A stretch of DNA of 64,000 nt from Lutibacter oricola (GTDB taxonomy: Bacteria; Bacteroidota; Bacteroidia; Flavobacteriales; Flavobacteriaceae): NCBI RefSeq assembly GCF_900106565.1, contig NZ_FNNJ01000002.1:510786-574785 (forward strand), read 5' to 3'. Made by a program: the position numbers and the translations under genes. The notes beneath the pieces are model-generated. The model saw only the letters and a program-made list of their open reading frames with translations. It had not been told where the DNA came from and made no database searches. Position 1 is the first letter of the stretch; each line of letters begins with the position of its first letter. This document shows positions 8,190 to 16,575 of the stretch, piece after piece.

Positions 8190-9335
8190 ATGAAAAAGAA
8201 TTATTTATTTATTATGTTATTTGTCCTGTTATTTGCAGGGTGTGAAAAAGAAGGTTTAAGTGAAATTGAAAATTTAGAAACCTCTAATTTAAGCGGAGTC
8301 AAAATTGAGACTCAACTTAATTTAAATGTGAAAAAAACTAAAAGTGATGATAAATTAATTTTATGGGGTTCAAAAGATGTAGTAAACAATTTAAGACAAG
8401 GCTTGATAAACAAAGAGTTTCTAGGTTTTCAAGATTTTAAAAACAACATTCAAGATAGGGTCATTGATGGGGAAGCTCCTCCTCAAACAGCCCATTGTTA
8501 CCCAGTAAATAAAAGCAATAATAATTCTGATGAATCTGATGACTCTGATGACTCTGATAACCCTATAGACCCAAGGCATGAATTAGAGTTCTCTCAAAGA
8601 AATTTTATTATAAATAATATTGGGGATGGATTCCTATCTTCAGGCAATGATCCTGATGCAATTTATAAAATTGTTCTCCTTGGTGATGTATATTGTCTAG
8701 GTGGCAATTTCTCTACTGATAGCTATATCAATATAATAATAGATCCATCTGTAAATTCAAATTGGAGACAAGGTATTGTTGCTGCGGTTGATGAATGGAA
8801 TAAAGCAATTAACAATAACCTATTTGATTCAGATAACTATTTTGATGCTTCTTCACCAGGTATTTATTTTAGAATAAGAAATGTTATTGATGAAGGAGAT
8901 TATGGAAATATTGAAATAACAATGGTTCCAAGAGAAGATATGGATAGTCAAGGAGCAATAGCTGAAGCTCAGGTAGGCTATTATCAAGGTTATAATGATG
9001 GGTCTAGACGTCATAAAATAGGTAAGTTTATAAGAATAAACAATAAAAACAGTATGTATTCTAAGGCTAAGGGCACTATATTACATGAGCTAGGTCATTC
9101 ATTAGGTTTTAGACATACTGATGAACATGATTCAAATTTTGCTAATATTTCAAGCTCAAGTAAATCATTATTTTCAACTGGAGCAAGTGGATTTGACAGA
9201 AAGTTTTATTATGATGATTTGCGAGCAATTAGTTGGATATTTAATACTGAAGTAGATTGGATCCTTATGGATTGTAATGATGACGGAGACCCTTATGGAG
9301 ATCCCATTGAAGATAGCATCTTAAGCGGAAAGTAA
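8190..9335 (+). CDS. HEIGH/M57-type zinc metallopeptidase, lipoprotein
   Basis: 381 residues. The signal MKKNYLFIMLFVLLFAGCEK puts a lipid-anchored Cys at 18. The metzincin-like zinc site HELGHSLGFRH (His299, Glu300, His303, His309) is complete; the sequence resembles Bacteroidota dual-action HEIGH metallopeptidases (M57). Between the N-terminal region and the catalytic domain is an acidic Asn/Ser/Asp linker (residues 109-124) encoded by 9-bp tandem repeats. The start at 8190 lies 22 nt after a TATATTTG box (8161-8168); the ATG at 8180 is out of frame. It is monocistronic, with a strong terminator. Confidence 0.88.
   Translation: MKKNYLFIMLFVLLFAGCEKEGLSEIENLETSNLSGVKIETQLNLNVKKTKSDDKLILWGSKDVVNNLRQGLINKEFLGFQDFKNNIQDRVIDGEAPPQTAHCYPVNKSNNNSDESDDSDDSDNPIDPRHELEFSQRNFIINNIGDGFLSSGNDPDAIYKIVLLGDVYCLGGNFSTDSYINIIIDPSVNSNWRQGIVAAVDEWNKAINNNLFDSDNYFDASSPGIYFRIRNVIDEGDYGNIEITMVPREDMDSQGAIAEAQVGYYQGYNDGSRRHKIGKFIRINNKNSMYSKAKGTILHELGHSLGFRHTDEHDSNFANISSSSKSLFSTGASGFDRKFYYDDLRAISWIFNTEVDWILMDCNDDGDPYGDPIEDSILSGK
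8528..8562 (+). repeat. 9-bp in-frame tandem repeat coding an acidic Ser/Asp linker
   Basis: About three to four imperfect copies of GATGACTCT (first copy GATGAATCT) encode SDESDDSDDSD inside the metallopeptidase. In-frame 9-bp units can change in number without a frameshift. Confidence 0.7.
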
Positions 9336-9341
9336 AAAAGC

Positions 9342-9377
9342 AAAAAAGTGTTGAAAAAATTTTCAACACTTTTTTTT
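9342..9377 (+). terminator. terminator of the HEIGH metallopeptidase gene
   Basis: Sixteen-bp perfect stem AAAAAAGTGTTGAAAA / TTTTCAACACTTTTTT with a 2-nt spacer and a T8 run, starting 7 nt after the stop codon. Confidence 0.88.
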
Positions 9378-9402
9378 GTTACAAAAACGTAATATGCTCG
9401 TC
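9378..9402 (+). promoter_or_regulatory. candidate autoregulated ECF-sigma promoter
   Basis: GTTAC (9378-9382), 16 nt, then CGTC (9399-9402), 48 nt before the sigma factor start. This resembles the general ECF promoter form (an AAC-type -35 and CGTC -10) and differs from the TAnnTTTG boxes elsewhere in the window. Inferred, not proven. Confidence 0.4.
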
Positions 9403-9449
9403 ATAATTATGTAAGCAACTATAAAAAGTTGTAAAAACCAAACTTAATA

Positions 9450-9959
9450 ATGAAACAAACAGAGTTTTTAAAAACTGTAATGCCGTTTAAAGATAAAGTG
9501 TTTCGCTTAGCGAAAAGACTATTGGTATCTACAGAAGAGGCAGAAGACGCAACTCAAGAGTTGTTTTTTAAGTTATGGAAAAACAAAGGGAAATTATCTA
9601 ATTATAAAAGTGTAGAAGCTTTTGCAATGACAATGACAAAAAATTATTGTTTTGACAGATTAAAATCTAAACAAGCAAGTAATTTAAGTTTGGTTCATAG
9701 TAATTATCAAGAAAAAGGAACGTCTTTAGATAGGCGTGTGGAACTTAATGACAGCGTAAGTAAAGTTCACGAGTTGATTGAAAACTTACCAGAGCAGCAA
9801 AAATTAATAATACAACTAAGAGATGTGGAGCAGTATGAGTTTGATGAAATAGCAAAAATGCTAAATATAAAACCAACGGCAGTAAGAGTAACATTATCTA
9901 GGGCGAGAAAAACAATTAAAGAACAATTATTAAAACAACATAATTATGGAGTTAGCTAA
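9450..9959 (+). CDS. ECF-type RNA polymerase sigma factor
   Basis: 169 residues. Region 2 covers about 10-75 (EEAEDATQELFFKLWKNKGK, then AFAMTMTKNYCFDRLKSKQ). Region 4 covers about 110-165 (LPEQQKLIIQLRDVEQYEF, then helix-turn-helix DEIAKMLNIKPTAVRVTLSR). There is no region 1.1 or 3, as in all ECF factors. Its stop overlaps the start of the next gene by 14 nt, a strong sign of translational coupling to the membrane partner. It likely transcribes its own operon, including the two DUF4252 genes. The inducing signal is unknown. Confidence 0.93.
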   Translation: MKQTEFLKTVMPFKDKVFRLAKRLLVSTEEAEDATQELFFKLWKNKGKLSNYKSVEAFAMTMTKNYCFDRLKSKQASNLSLVHSNYQEKGTSLDRRVELNDSVSKVHELIENLPEQQKLIIQLRDVEQYEFDEIAKMLNIKPTAVRVTLSRARKTIKEQLLKQHNYGVS

Positions 9960-10371
9960 CATAGAAAAGTTGTTGGAAAAATACGAAAATGCAGAAACAA
10001 GCATTGCTGAAGAAAATGAATTAAAAAATTATTTTTTAAGCAATAATGTTCCAGAGCATTTACAAGAATACCAAGCATTGTTTGGTTATTTTTCAACTAG
10101 TAAACAAGAGCGTTATACTAAAACAATTCAATTAAAAAGTCAAAAGTGGAATTGGAAACTGTTATCAGTAGCAGCCTCGGTAATATTACTAGTAAGTATT
10201 TATGGTGGACATTATAAAGTTCAGCAAAACAGGGCTGAAAAAGCTTATAACGAATCGCAATTAGCGTTTGGAATGCTTTCAGCAAATTTAAACAAAGGAA
10301 CTGTAGCAATTACACAATTGCAAGAGTTCGAAATAGCAAAAAATAAAGCACTTAAACAATCTAAAAAGTAA
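9946..10371 (+). CDS. putative anti-sigma factor, single-pass membrane protein
   Basis: 141 residues. A soluble, charged N-terminus (1-65) is followed by one membrane helix at about 69-85 (LLSVAASVILLVSIYGG) and a short exported tail. This layout, together with a 14-nt overlap with the sigma gene, is typical of anti-sigma factors, although I see no zinc-binding HxxxCxxC motif. The N-terminal pattern (ENAETSIAEENELKNYF) resembles that of partner proteins in Bacteroidota ECF/DUF4252 operons. The anti-sigma role is inferred from position and topology. Confidence 0.7.
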   Translation: MELANIEKLLEKYENAETSIAEENELKNYFLSNNVPEHLQEYQALFGYFSTSKQERYTKTIQLKSQKWNWKLLSVAASVILLVSIYGGHYKVQQNRAEKAYNESQLAFGMLSANLNKGTVAITQLQEFEIAKNKALKQSKK

Positions 10372-10375
10372 ACAA

Positions 10376-10891
10376 ATGAAAAAAGTAATCTTAATATTAA
10401 TCGTAGCCATATTACCATTTACAAGTATTGCGCAAACATCATTATTTGATAAGTTTGAAGATATGGATGATGTTACAACTATAGTTGTAACTAAAGAGTT
10501 ATTTAAAATGGCAAGTAAATTTAAAGGCGGAGGAGAAGAAGGTAAAAAGTACCAAGAAATGGTGCAAAGCCTAGAGTCGTTAAAAGTCTTTACTACTGAA
10601 AATGCAACTATCGCAGGTGAAATGAATGTAGCAGTAACTAAGTATTTAAAATCGTCTAAACTAAATGAGTTAATGAGGGTTAAAGATAAAGATGCTAATG
10701 TAAAAGTGTATGTTAGACCTGGTAAAGATGATGACCACGTAAGTGAATTATTAATGTTTGTAAGCGACCTTAAAGATAAAGCTAATAAAGAAGCTGTAAT
10801 ACTTTCGTTAACAGGTAATATTGATTTAAATAATATTGCTGAAATTACAGAAGCTCATATTCCAAACAGTGGATTGAAACTTAAAAAATAA
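10376..10891 (+). CDS. DUF4252 protein, exported
   Basis: 171 residues with a cleavable signal peptide (MKKVILILIVAILPFTSIAQ, cleavage probably after AQ). The mature part fits the DUF4252 family of Bacteroidota: FDKFEDMDDVTTIVVTKELFKMASK near the N-terminus, then an alternating region ending in HVSELLMFVSDL. Its biochemical role is not known. It is the third gene of the ECF operon, 4 bp after the anti-sigma gene and 6 bp before a second DUF4252 gene, so the pair probably acts together in the envelope under the sigma factor. Confidence 0.82.
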   Translation: MKKVILILIVAILPFTSIAQTSLFDKFEDMDDVTTIVVTKELFKMASKFKGGGEEGKKYQEMVQSLESLKVFTTENATIAGEMNVAVTKYLKSSKLNELMRVKDKDANVKVYVRPGKDDDHVSELLMFVSDLKDKANKEAVILSLTGNIDLNNIAEITEAHIPNSGLKLKK

Positions 10892-10897
10892 TAACCA

Positions 10898-11449
10898 ATG
10901 AAAAATATTCTAAAAAATATAGGACTGATTTTTATATCAGTCCTTTTATTAACAGCTTGCGAAAGCACACCTTCATTACAAAAATATATTGTTGACGGTA
11001 AAGAGAATTCAGATTTTATAGCTATTGATTTACCTTCAAATATTTTACAGTTAAAAGAAACTGGTATTTCTGAAGATGCTAAAAAAACATTAGAAACTAT
11101 TAAAAAAGTAAATGTATTAGCACTGCAATTGAATGATACTAATGAAGAATTGTATAAAACAGAAAAACTAAAAGTAAAAGAAATACTAAAAAACCCAAAA
11201 TACAAACAGTTAGCGCGTTTTAATATGGGTAAAAGTGCCGTTAATGTTAGTTATTTAGGAACTGAAGATGCTGTTGATGAAGTAGTAGTTTTTGGATCTG
11301 ACAATAAAAAAGGATTTGCGTTGGTTAGAGTTTTAGGAAATAATATGAATCCATCTCAAATTATGGAAATGGCACAGCATTTAAAATTAAATGGAGGTTC
11401 GCAACAAATGAGCCAATTAGAAGGTATTTTTAAAAGTATTTCAAAATAA
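10898..11449 (+). CDS. DUF4252 lipoprotein
   Basis: 183 residues with a lipoprotein signal; the lipobox Cys is in LLLTACES (about residue 24). The C-terminal half (ELYKTEKLKVKEILKNPKYK, then DEVVVFGSDNKKGFALVRV) aligns in layout with the DUF4252 protein just upstream. It is the last gene of the ECF operon and is followed by a terminator. One family member is soluble and exported, the other lipid-anchored; a membrane sensor or complex is plausible but unproven. Confidence 0.78.
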   Translation: MKNILKNIGLIFISVLLLTACESTPSLQKYIVDGKENSDFIAIDLPSNILQLKETGISEDAKKTLETIKKVNVLALQLNDTNEELYKTEKLKVKEILKNPKYKQLARFNMGKSAVNVSYLGTEDAVDEVVVFGSDNKKGFALVRVLGNNMNPSQIMEMAQHLKLNGGSQQMSQLEGIFKSISK

Positions 11450-11469
11450 AAAATCTTCACTAAAAATAT

Positions 11470-11504
11470 AGAAAACCACACCTAATTGTGTGGTTTTTCT
11501 TTTT
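11470..11504 (+). terminator. terminator of the ECF/DUF4252 operon
   Basis: Ten-bp stem AAAACCACAC / GTGTGGTTTT with a 6-nt loop, followed by a T-rich tail. Confidence 0.85.
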
Positions 11505-11539
11505 AACGGCACTTTAACTAGTAAAACATAATAAAATGC

Positions 11540-11547
11540 TATTTTTG
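11540..11547 (+). promoter_or_regulatory. -7 box of the M1 aminopeptidase gene
   Basis: TATTTTTG matches TAnnTTTG, 25 nt before the start codon at 11573. The upstream TTG element is not clear. Confidence 0.5.
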
Positions 11548-11572
11548 AATTCTTATAATTTAAGTTTTACAA

Positions 11573-14014
11573 ATGAAAAAGTATTTTATGATTGTTGCCT
11601 TATTTGTGACTGTATTATCACAAGCTCAAGGCAAAAAATACCAAGCAGAAAGAGAAAAAATAAACGATTTAATTCATACCAAATTAAAAGTTGATTTCAA
11701 TTTTCAAAAGAGTCAATTAAATGGTGAAGCTTGGATTACATTAACTCCTCATTTTTATCCTATAAATAAAGTAACGTTAGATGCAAAATCATTTGACATA
11801 CATCAAGTTAAACTTGAAGGTTCTGACGTTCCTTATAACTATAGCGACAATGAAATTACTATTGAATTAGGCAAAACCTTCAAAAGAAATGAAGAATATA
11901 CAGTTTACATTAAATACACTGCAAAACCTGAAGAAGTTGTTCAAAAAGGTAGTGTAGCCATACAAGATGCTAAAGGTTTGTATTTTATAGATCCGTTAGA
12001 AACAGACCCAGAAAAACCTACTCAAATTTGGACCCAAGGAGAAACGGAATCTAGTAGCTGCTGGTTTCCAACTATAGATAGTCCAAATCAGAAAACTTCA
12101 CAAGAAATTTATATGACTGTGCCAGATAAGTTTGTAACGCTTTCAAATGGTAATTTAATTAGTCAAAATAAAAACACTAACGGAACAAGAACAGATTATT
12201 GGAAAATGGATGAAAAGCACGCACCTTATTTGTTTTTTATGGGAGCAGGTGAGTTTAGTGTGGTAAACGATAGTTGGAAAAACTTAAAAGTAGATTATTA
12301 CGTAGAGCCTGAATATGAATATGCAGCGAAAGATATTTTTGGTTTAACACCAGAAATGTTAACTTTTTTCTCAAATTTAACAGGCGTAGAATATCCTTGG
12401 GATAAATACTCTCAAATAGTAGTAAGAGATTATGTTAGTGGAGCTATGGAAAACACTACTGCCGTAGTTCATGGAGAAACCGCTCAACAACACAAAGGAC
12501 AGTTAATTGACAATAATGAGTGGGAAGGTACTATTGCGCACGAAATGTTTCATCATTGGTTTGGAGATTTAGTTACAACCGAAAGCTGGGCTAACTTAAC
12601 TGTAAACGAGTCTTTTGCAACATATAGTGTTTATTTGTGGTACGAGTACAAGTACGGAAAAGATAAAGCAGATGCGCATATGGACGAGGACGTGCAAGTG
12701 TATTTACAAAGTGGAAGCGAAGACAAAGATTTAGTTCGTTTTTATTACGAAGATAAAGAGCATATGTTTGACCCTGTTAGCTACCACAAAGGAAATGCTA
12801 TTTTACATATGTTGCGTGATTACTTAGGTGACGAAGCTTTTTTTGAAGGAATGAAATCGTATTTAACCAAACATAAATTTGGTACTGCAGAAGCACACGA
12901 TTTACGTTTAGCTTTTGAAAAAATAAGCGGAAAAGACTTAAACTGGTTTTTTAATCAGTGGTATTTTGGAAGTGGTCATATTGATATGAATGTAACTTAT
13001 GACTTTAATACAATAAGTAGAAATGTTACTGTAAATATTAATCAAATTGGAAAAACGTTTAAATTTCCTTTAAGTATAGATATTTATGAAGGAAATGGAG
13101 TTGTAAGAAGAGAGAATGTTTGGGTAGATGGAAAAGAAAGCTCATTTACATTTAACTTTAACAAGCTTCCAAAGTTAATTAATATAGATGCTAAAAGAGT
13201 TTTATTGGCTGAGATTAATGATAAAAAAACAACTCAAAACTATATTTATCAATACAACAATGCTCCAAAGTACTTAGATAGAAAAATTGCTATAGAAAAT
13301 ATAGCAGACAAACAGCAAACAAATAAAGATGCTTACAATACAATTTTAAAAGCATTAAATGACCCTTATTATGAATTAAGAATCTTAGCGTTAGAAAACA
13401 TTGATTTATTTCAAAAATACAATAAGAAAGACGCTATAAGTAAAATAGCTAAAATCGCATCTAACGACCCTAAAACATTGGTTAGAGCTGCAGCTATTAA
13501 AGTTTTAGGTAAGCTAATAGACCCAATTTATAAACCAATTTTTGAAAGAGGTGTAGATAATGAATCTTACGCCATTATAGGAGCTTCATTAGTATCGTTA
13601 TATCAAATAGATAAACAAGGTGCGCTGGCAAAAGTAAACTCGTTAAACAACAAAGTAAAAGAGAATTTATCTGATGCAGTGGTAAATATTTACATAAGCG
13701 AAAAAGATAAAAGTAATTTACCGTTTATTGCAAACCACGTTTTAAAAGGTATGTTTTTAACGCAAGATAAACGTACACAAAGTATGTATGGCGAAGCTTT
13801 TAAATGGATAGCACAAAGCGACAATAAAGAAGCTATTGAAAATGTTACTAATAGTTTTGTTAAATTGGGTACACAGTATAAAAAATACAATTTTGATAAA
13901 ATGGCGGTAAATATGCTTAATCAAATGGTTAGTTTCCAACAAAACTCTACAAACACCAATAAAAAAGAATTAATTGTTATTCTAAAAACAGGAATGGCAA
14001 ATTTAATTGAATAG
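11573..14014 (+). CDS. M1-family zinc aminopeptidase with HEAT-like C-terminus
   Basis: 813 residues with a signal peptide ending near SQAQG. The N-terminal beta domain is followed by the exopeptidase motif GAMEN (290-294) and the zinc site HEMFHHWFGDLVTTESWANL; the ligands are His323, His327 and Glu346, and the base is Glu324. The C-terminal third (about 560-800) is helical and repeat-like, as in HEAT-type extensions of this family. It removes N-terminal residues from peptides in the periplasm or outside the cell. It is a single-gene unit with its own -7 box and terminator. Confidence 0.93.
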   Translation: MKKYFMIVALFVTVLSQAQGKKYQAEREKINDLIHTKLKVDFNFQKSQLNGEAWITLTPHFYPINKVTLDAKSFDIHQVKLEGSDVPYNYSDNEITIELGKTFKRNEEYTVYIKYTAKPEEVVQKGSVAIQDAKGLYFIDPLETDPEKPTQIWTQGETESSSCWFPTIDSPNQKTSQEIYMTVPDKFVTLSNGNLISQNKNTNGTRTDYWKMDEKHAPYLFFMGAGEFSVVNDSWKNLKVDYYVEPEYEYAAKDIFGLTPEMLTFFSNLTGVEYPWDKYSQIVVRDYVSGAMENTTAVVHGETAQQHKGQLIDNNEWEGTIAHEMFHHWFGDLVTTESWANLTVNESFATYSVYLWYEYKYGKDKADAHMDEDVQVYLQSGSEDKDLVRFYYEDKEHMFDPVSYHKGNAILHMLRDYLGDEAFFEGMKSYLTKHKFGTAEAHDLRLAFEKISGKDLNWFFNQWYFGSGHIDMNVTYDFNTISRNVTVNINQIGKTFKFPLSIDIYEGNGVVRRENVWVDGKESSFTFNFNKLPKLINIDAKRVLLAEINDKKTTQNYIYQYNNAPKYLDRKIAIENIADKQQTNKDAYNTILKALNDPYYELRILALENIDLFQKYNKKDAISKIAKIASNDPKTLVRAAAIKVLGKLIDPIYKPIFERGVDNESYAIIGASLVSLYQIDKQGALAKVNSLNNKVKENLSDAVVNIYISEKDKSNLPFIANHVLKGMFLTQDKRTQSMYGEAFKWIAQSDNKEAIENVTNSFVKLGTQYKKYNFDKMAVNMLNQMVSFQQNSTNTNKKELIVILKTGMANLIE

Positions 14015-14034
14015 TTTAAATTTTTTATAATATT

Positions 14035-14066
14035 AAAAAGGCTTCTATAATAAGAAGCCTTTTTTT
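14035..14066. terminator. terminator between convergent M1 peptidase and XRE genes
   Basis: Twelve-bp stem AAAAAGGCTTCT / AGAAGCCTTTTT with a 6-nt loop. T-runs on both strands suggest bidirectional use. Its right end overlaps the stop codon of the XRE regulator. Confidence 0.85.
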
Positions 14067-14475
14067 ATGGTGTATAGTTTTTAAAACTGCCATCTTTAAA
14101 AAAAACAACAATTCTCTCAATTTCTTTTTTTTCTGAAATTTTAACTTCAACAGGAATTTCTTTTTCCGTTTTCTCAATTATTTTTTCAGGAACAAACTCT
14201 TCCTTTTTTTCTGTATTTGAAAATAGAGTAGTTACAGGTTCACTTTCTTTTTTAGGAAAAGAACCAACACCATTTAATAACCAATAGAGTTCAACTTCAG
14301 GAAAAACTTTTAAAACTTTTAAAACAAAATCTAGGCTAGGTTTATTTCTTCCAGATAATAAATGTGAAATACTAGAGCGTTGTACTTCTAGTTTTTGAGC
14401 AAAAGAAGAAGCGGAATAGCTATAGGTTTCCATAATTAATTTTAACCTTTTTGAAAACTCATCTATGTTTACCAT
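14065..14475 (-). CDS. XRE-family helix-turn-helix regulator
   Basis: 136 residues. The N-terminal 70 form an HTH_3/XRE domain: FSKRLKLIMETYSYSASSFA, then AQKLEVQRSSISHLLSGRNK as the HTH, then PSLDFVLKVLKVFPEVELYW. A charged linker rich in Glu/Lys (75-118) leads to a short tail (ERIVVFFKDGSFKNY) of unknown role. The start codon is at the edge of a 290-bp region with many copies of an ATTGTAA/TTTACA element, which suggests autoregulation and control of the divergent M14 peptidase gene. Not phage-associated as far as can be seen. Confidence 0.85.
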   Translation of the reverse strand: MVNIDEFSKRLKLIMETYSYSASSFAQKLEVQRSSISHLLSGRNKPSLDFVLKVLKVFPEVELYWLLNGVGSFPKKESEPVTTLFSNTEKKEEFVPEKIIEKTEKEIPVEVKISEKKEIERIVVFFKDGSFKNYTP

Positions 14476-14760
14476 TGTAACATTTTTTAATGTTTACAAA
14501 GTTAAACAACACAATTGTAATATAAAAGCTATTACAAAAATATATTTACAATAGTAAAACTCTATTGAAGTAATTATTTAGGTTTAGAATTGTAAACAAC
14601 TATTATAAAGTTAATTAATGCGCATCAATAAAAATTATTTATTGTTGATGTCGGGAGTTTCAATAGGCGTTTGTTAGAACATAGCATATGTTTACATTTG
14701 TAATATGAGTTAAAAATTCGAGTGTTTACATTTGTAAATTAACACGGTTCACAATTGTAA
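14474..14760. promoter_or_regulatory. cluster of operator-like TTTACA-N2-TGTAA sites between XRE regulator and M14 peptidase
   Basis: The 354-bp gap 14476-14829 has no gene. It holds repeated copies of one element: perfect TTTACATTTGTAAA (14725-14738), TTTACATTTGTAAT (14691-14704), TTTACAATAGTAAA (14545-14558), and half-sites ATTGTAA at 14474, 14514, 14589 and 14754, and TTTACAA at 14493. The first half-site covers the XRE start codon. These look like operators for the adjacent HTH protein; this is inferred from density and symmetry. Confidence 0.6.
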
Positions 14761-14817
14761 CAAATACCTAAAACTTGTTAAATATTTAAATTCAATTTTA
14801 ATACATTTATATAGACT

Positions 14818-14825
14818 TATATTTG
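14818..14825 (+). promoter_or_regulatory. -7 box of the M14 peptidase gene
   Basis: TATATTTG ends only 4 nt before the ATG at 14830, so the mRNA would be nearly leaderless. Confidence 0.5.
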
Positions 14826-14829
14826 CAAT

Positions 14830-15927
14830 ATGAAAACAGGAAAAGTTGAAGACTTACAACACTGGTATAAAAACAATTTTGAATCTAGCTTAGTTGGACG
14901 ACGAATTTTATTTACCGATATAGAACCTTTATTAATCAATTTACCATCTAAATTTACCAAAGAAATTATTGGAACTTCAGAAAGTGGAATACCTATTTAT
15001 AAAGTTTCAATAGGTACTGGAAAGAAGAAAATATTACTTTGGTCTCAAATGCATGGAAATGAAAGTACCGGCACAAAAGCCATGTTCGATTTGTTTAATT
15101 ACTTAAATAACGAATCTTTTTCAAGTGCTATTTTAAAAGAATGTACACTTCAATTTATACCATTATTAAATCCTGATGGAGCTATTAAATTTACAAGAGA
15201 AAATTTAAACGATATAGATTTAAATAGAGATGCTGTAGCTATTAAAGCAACAGAAAGTAAACTACTACGCAGTATTTTAGATGAGTTTAACCCAAAATTC
15301 TGCTTTAATTTACACGATCAACGCTCCATATTTAATGTTGAAGGGACACAAAACACAGCTACAATATCATTTTTAGCACCTTCAATAGATGAAGAAAGAA
15401 CATTAACAGAAGAAAGAAAAGAAACAATGAGCGTAATTGTAGCGATGAATTCTTTTCTACAGCAGCTAATACCTAATCATATCGGTAGGTATACCGATGA
15501 ATTTTACCCAACTGCTACTGGAGATAACTTTCAAAAACTAGGACATAACACTATATTAATAGAGGCAGGGCATTATAAAAACGATTATGAACGTGAAACC
15601 ACACGTGAATTTAATTTTTACGCACTTGTTGAGGGATTAAATTTTATAACTAACACAACTAATTATTCTAATTATGAAGAATATTTTAATATTCCGAATA
15701 ACGATAAATTATTTTTAGATATAATTTATAAAAACTTAACTATTGAGTTAGATGGAGTTCGTAAAATTACTGACGTAGGTATTCAATTCAAATTCAAGGT
15801 ATTAAATAATAAATTAGTAAAATATAAATGCATTGAACAAATAGGAGATTTATCAAAATTTGCTTCAAATAATATTATTAATGCAGAAAATTTAAATTAT
15901 TTAGATTTAGAATTGTCAAATTCATAA
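14830..15927 (+). CDS. M14-family zinc carboxypeptidase
   Basis: 365 residues without a signal peptide, so cytoplasmic. The zinc ligands are His75 and Glu78 in SQMHGNESTGT and His162 in FNLHDQRS; LNPDGA and DLNRDA (about 115-135) are typical M14 sequences. The catalytic Glu245 lies in LIEAGHYKND. It would hydrolyse a C-terminal or side-chain amide from a peptide or cell-wall fragment; the substrate cannot be told. It is divergent from the XRE regulator and follows the operator-like cluster, so it may be that regulator's target. Confidence 0.87.
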   Translation: MKTGKVEDLQHWYKNNFESSLVGRRILFTDIEPLLINLPSKFTKEIIGTSESGIPIYKVSIGTGKKKILLWSQMHGNESTGTKAMFDLFNYLNNESFSSAILKECTLQFIPLLNPDGAIKFTRENLNDIDLNRDAVAIKATESKLLRSILDEFNPKFCFNLHDQRSIFNVEGTQNTATISFLAPSIDEERTLTEERKETMSVIVAMNSFLQQLIPNHIGRYTDEFYPTATGDNFQKLGHNTILIEAGHYKNDYERETTREFNFYALVEGLNFITNTTNYSNYEEYFNIPNNDKLFLDIIYKNLTIELDGVRKITDVGIQFKFKVLNNKLVKYKCIEQIGDLSKFASNNIINAENLNYLDLELSNS

Positions 15928-15956
15928 ATTTTATGTGTTATTATCATTATTTTTTA

Positions 15957-15964
15957 TATTTTTG
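15957..15964 (+). promoter_or_regulatory. -7 box of the Lrp/AsnC regulator gene
   Basis: TATTTTTG, 35 nt before the ATG at 16000; matches TAnnTTTG. Confidence 0.5.
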
Positions 15965-15999
15965 CATAATAAATTTCTATATACAATAATAATCAGACC

Positions 16000-16479
16000 A
16001 TGAAAAAATTTATGTTGGATGAGATTGATCATCAAATTTTAGATATATTAATAGAAAATGCTAGAACGCCTTTTACTGATATAGCTAAAAAGTTAGTTGT
16101 TTCTGCGGGTACTATACACGTTAGAGTAAAAAAAATGGAGGATGAAGGTATTATAAAAGGATCTACTTTAACTCTTGATTATGAAAAAATGGGATATTCG
16201 TTTATATCTCATGTTGGTATTTACCTAGATAAAACTTCAAAAACTAAAAAAGTAATTGAAGCTTTAAAAAAGATATCTAACGTAACAATTGCTTACATTA
16301 CTGCAGGTAAATACAATATTTTCTGTAAAATTAGAGCAAAACATACAACACACGCAAAAGAAATCATTTTTGAAATAGATGATATTGATGGAGTTTCTAG
16401 AACTGAAACTATGATTTCTTTAGAGGAAAGTATTAATGACAAAACAAGATTAATGCATTCTATTTTTAGAGAAATCTAA
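16000..16479 (+). CDS. Lrp/AsnC-family transcriptional regulator
   Basis: 159 residues, the standard length. The N-terminal AsnC-type HTH (LDEIDHQILDILIENARTPF, then TDIAKKLVVSAGTIHVRVKK) is followed by the ligand-binding RAM/ACT-like domain (about 70-150: HVGIYLDKTSK, AYITAGKYNIFCKIRAKHTT). Such proteins sense amino acids and form octamers. It precedes the fused E1 subunit of a 2-oxoacid dehydrogenase, which may link it to branched-chain amino acid breakdown, but a terminator separates the two. Confidence 0.92.
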   Translation: MKKFMLDEIDHQILDILIENARTPFTDIAKKLVVSAGTIHVRVKKMEDEGIIKGSTLTLDYEKMGYSFISHVGIYLDKTSKTKKVIEALKKISNVTIAYITAGKYNIFCKIRAKHTTHAKEIIFEIDDIDGVSRTETMISLEESINDKTRLMHSIFREI

Positions 16480-16498
16480 TATTAGATTAACAATATTT

Positions 16499-16538
16499 AA
16501 AAATACCTTATCATGTTTTATGATAAGGTATTTTTTTT
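16499..16538 (+). terminator. terminator of the Lrp/AsnC gene
   Basis: Fifteen-bp stem AAAAATACCTTATCA / TGATAAGGTATTTTT with a 7-nt loop and a T8 tail. Confidence 0.88.
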
Positions 16539-16575
16539 GGGTAAAATTTTGTTACATTTAAGTATAATCTACTTT

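Noticed and set aside
16513-16575. Upstream ATG that would extend the fused E1 protein by 21 residues
   Set aside because: It is located in the loop of the Lrp/AsnC terminator, and the extension (MFYDKVFFLGKILLHLSIIY) does not belong to the family. The ATG at 16576 is preferred.
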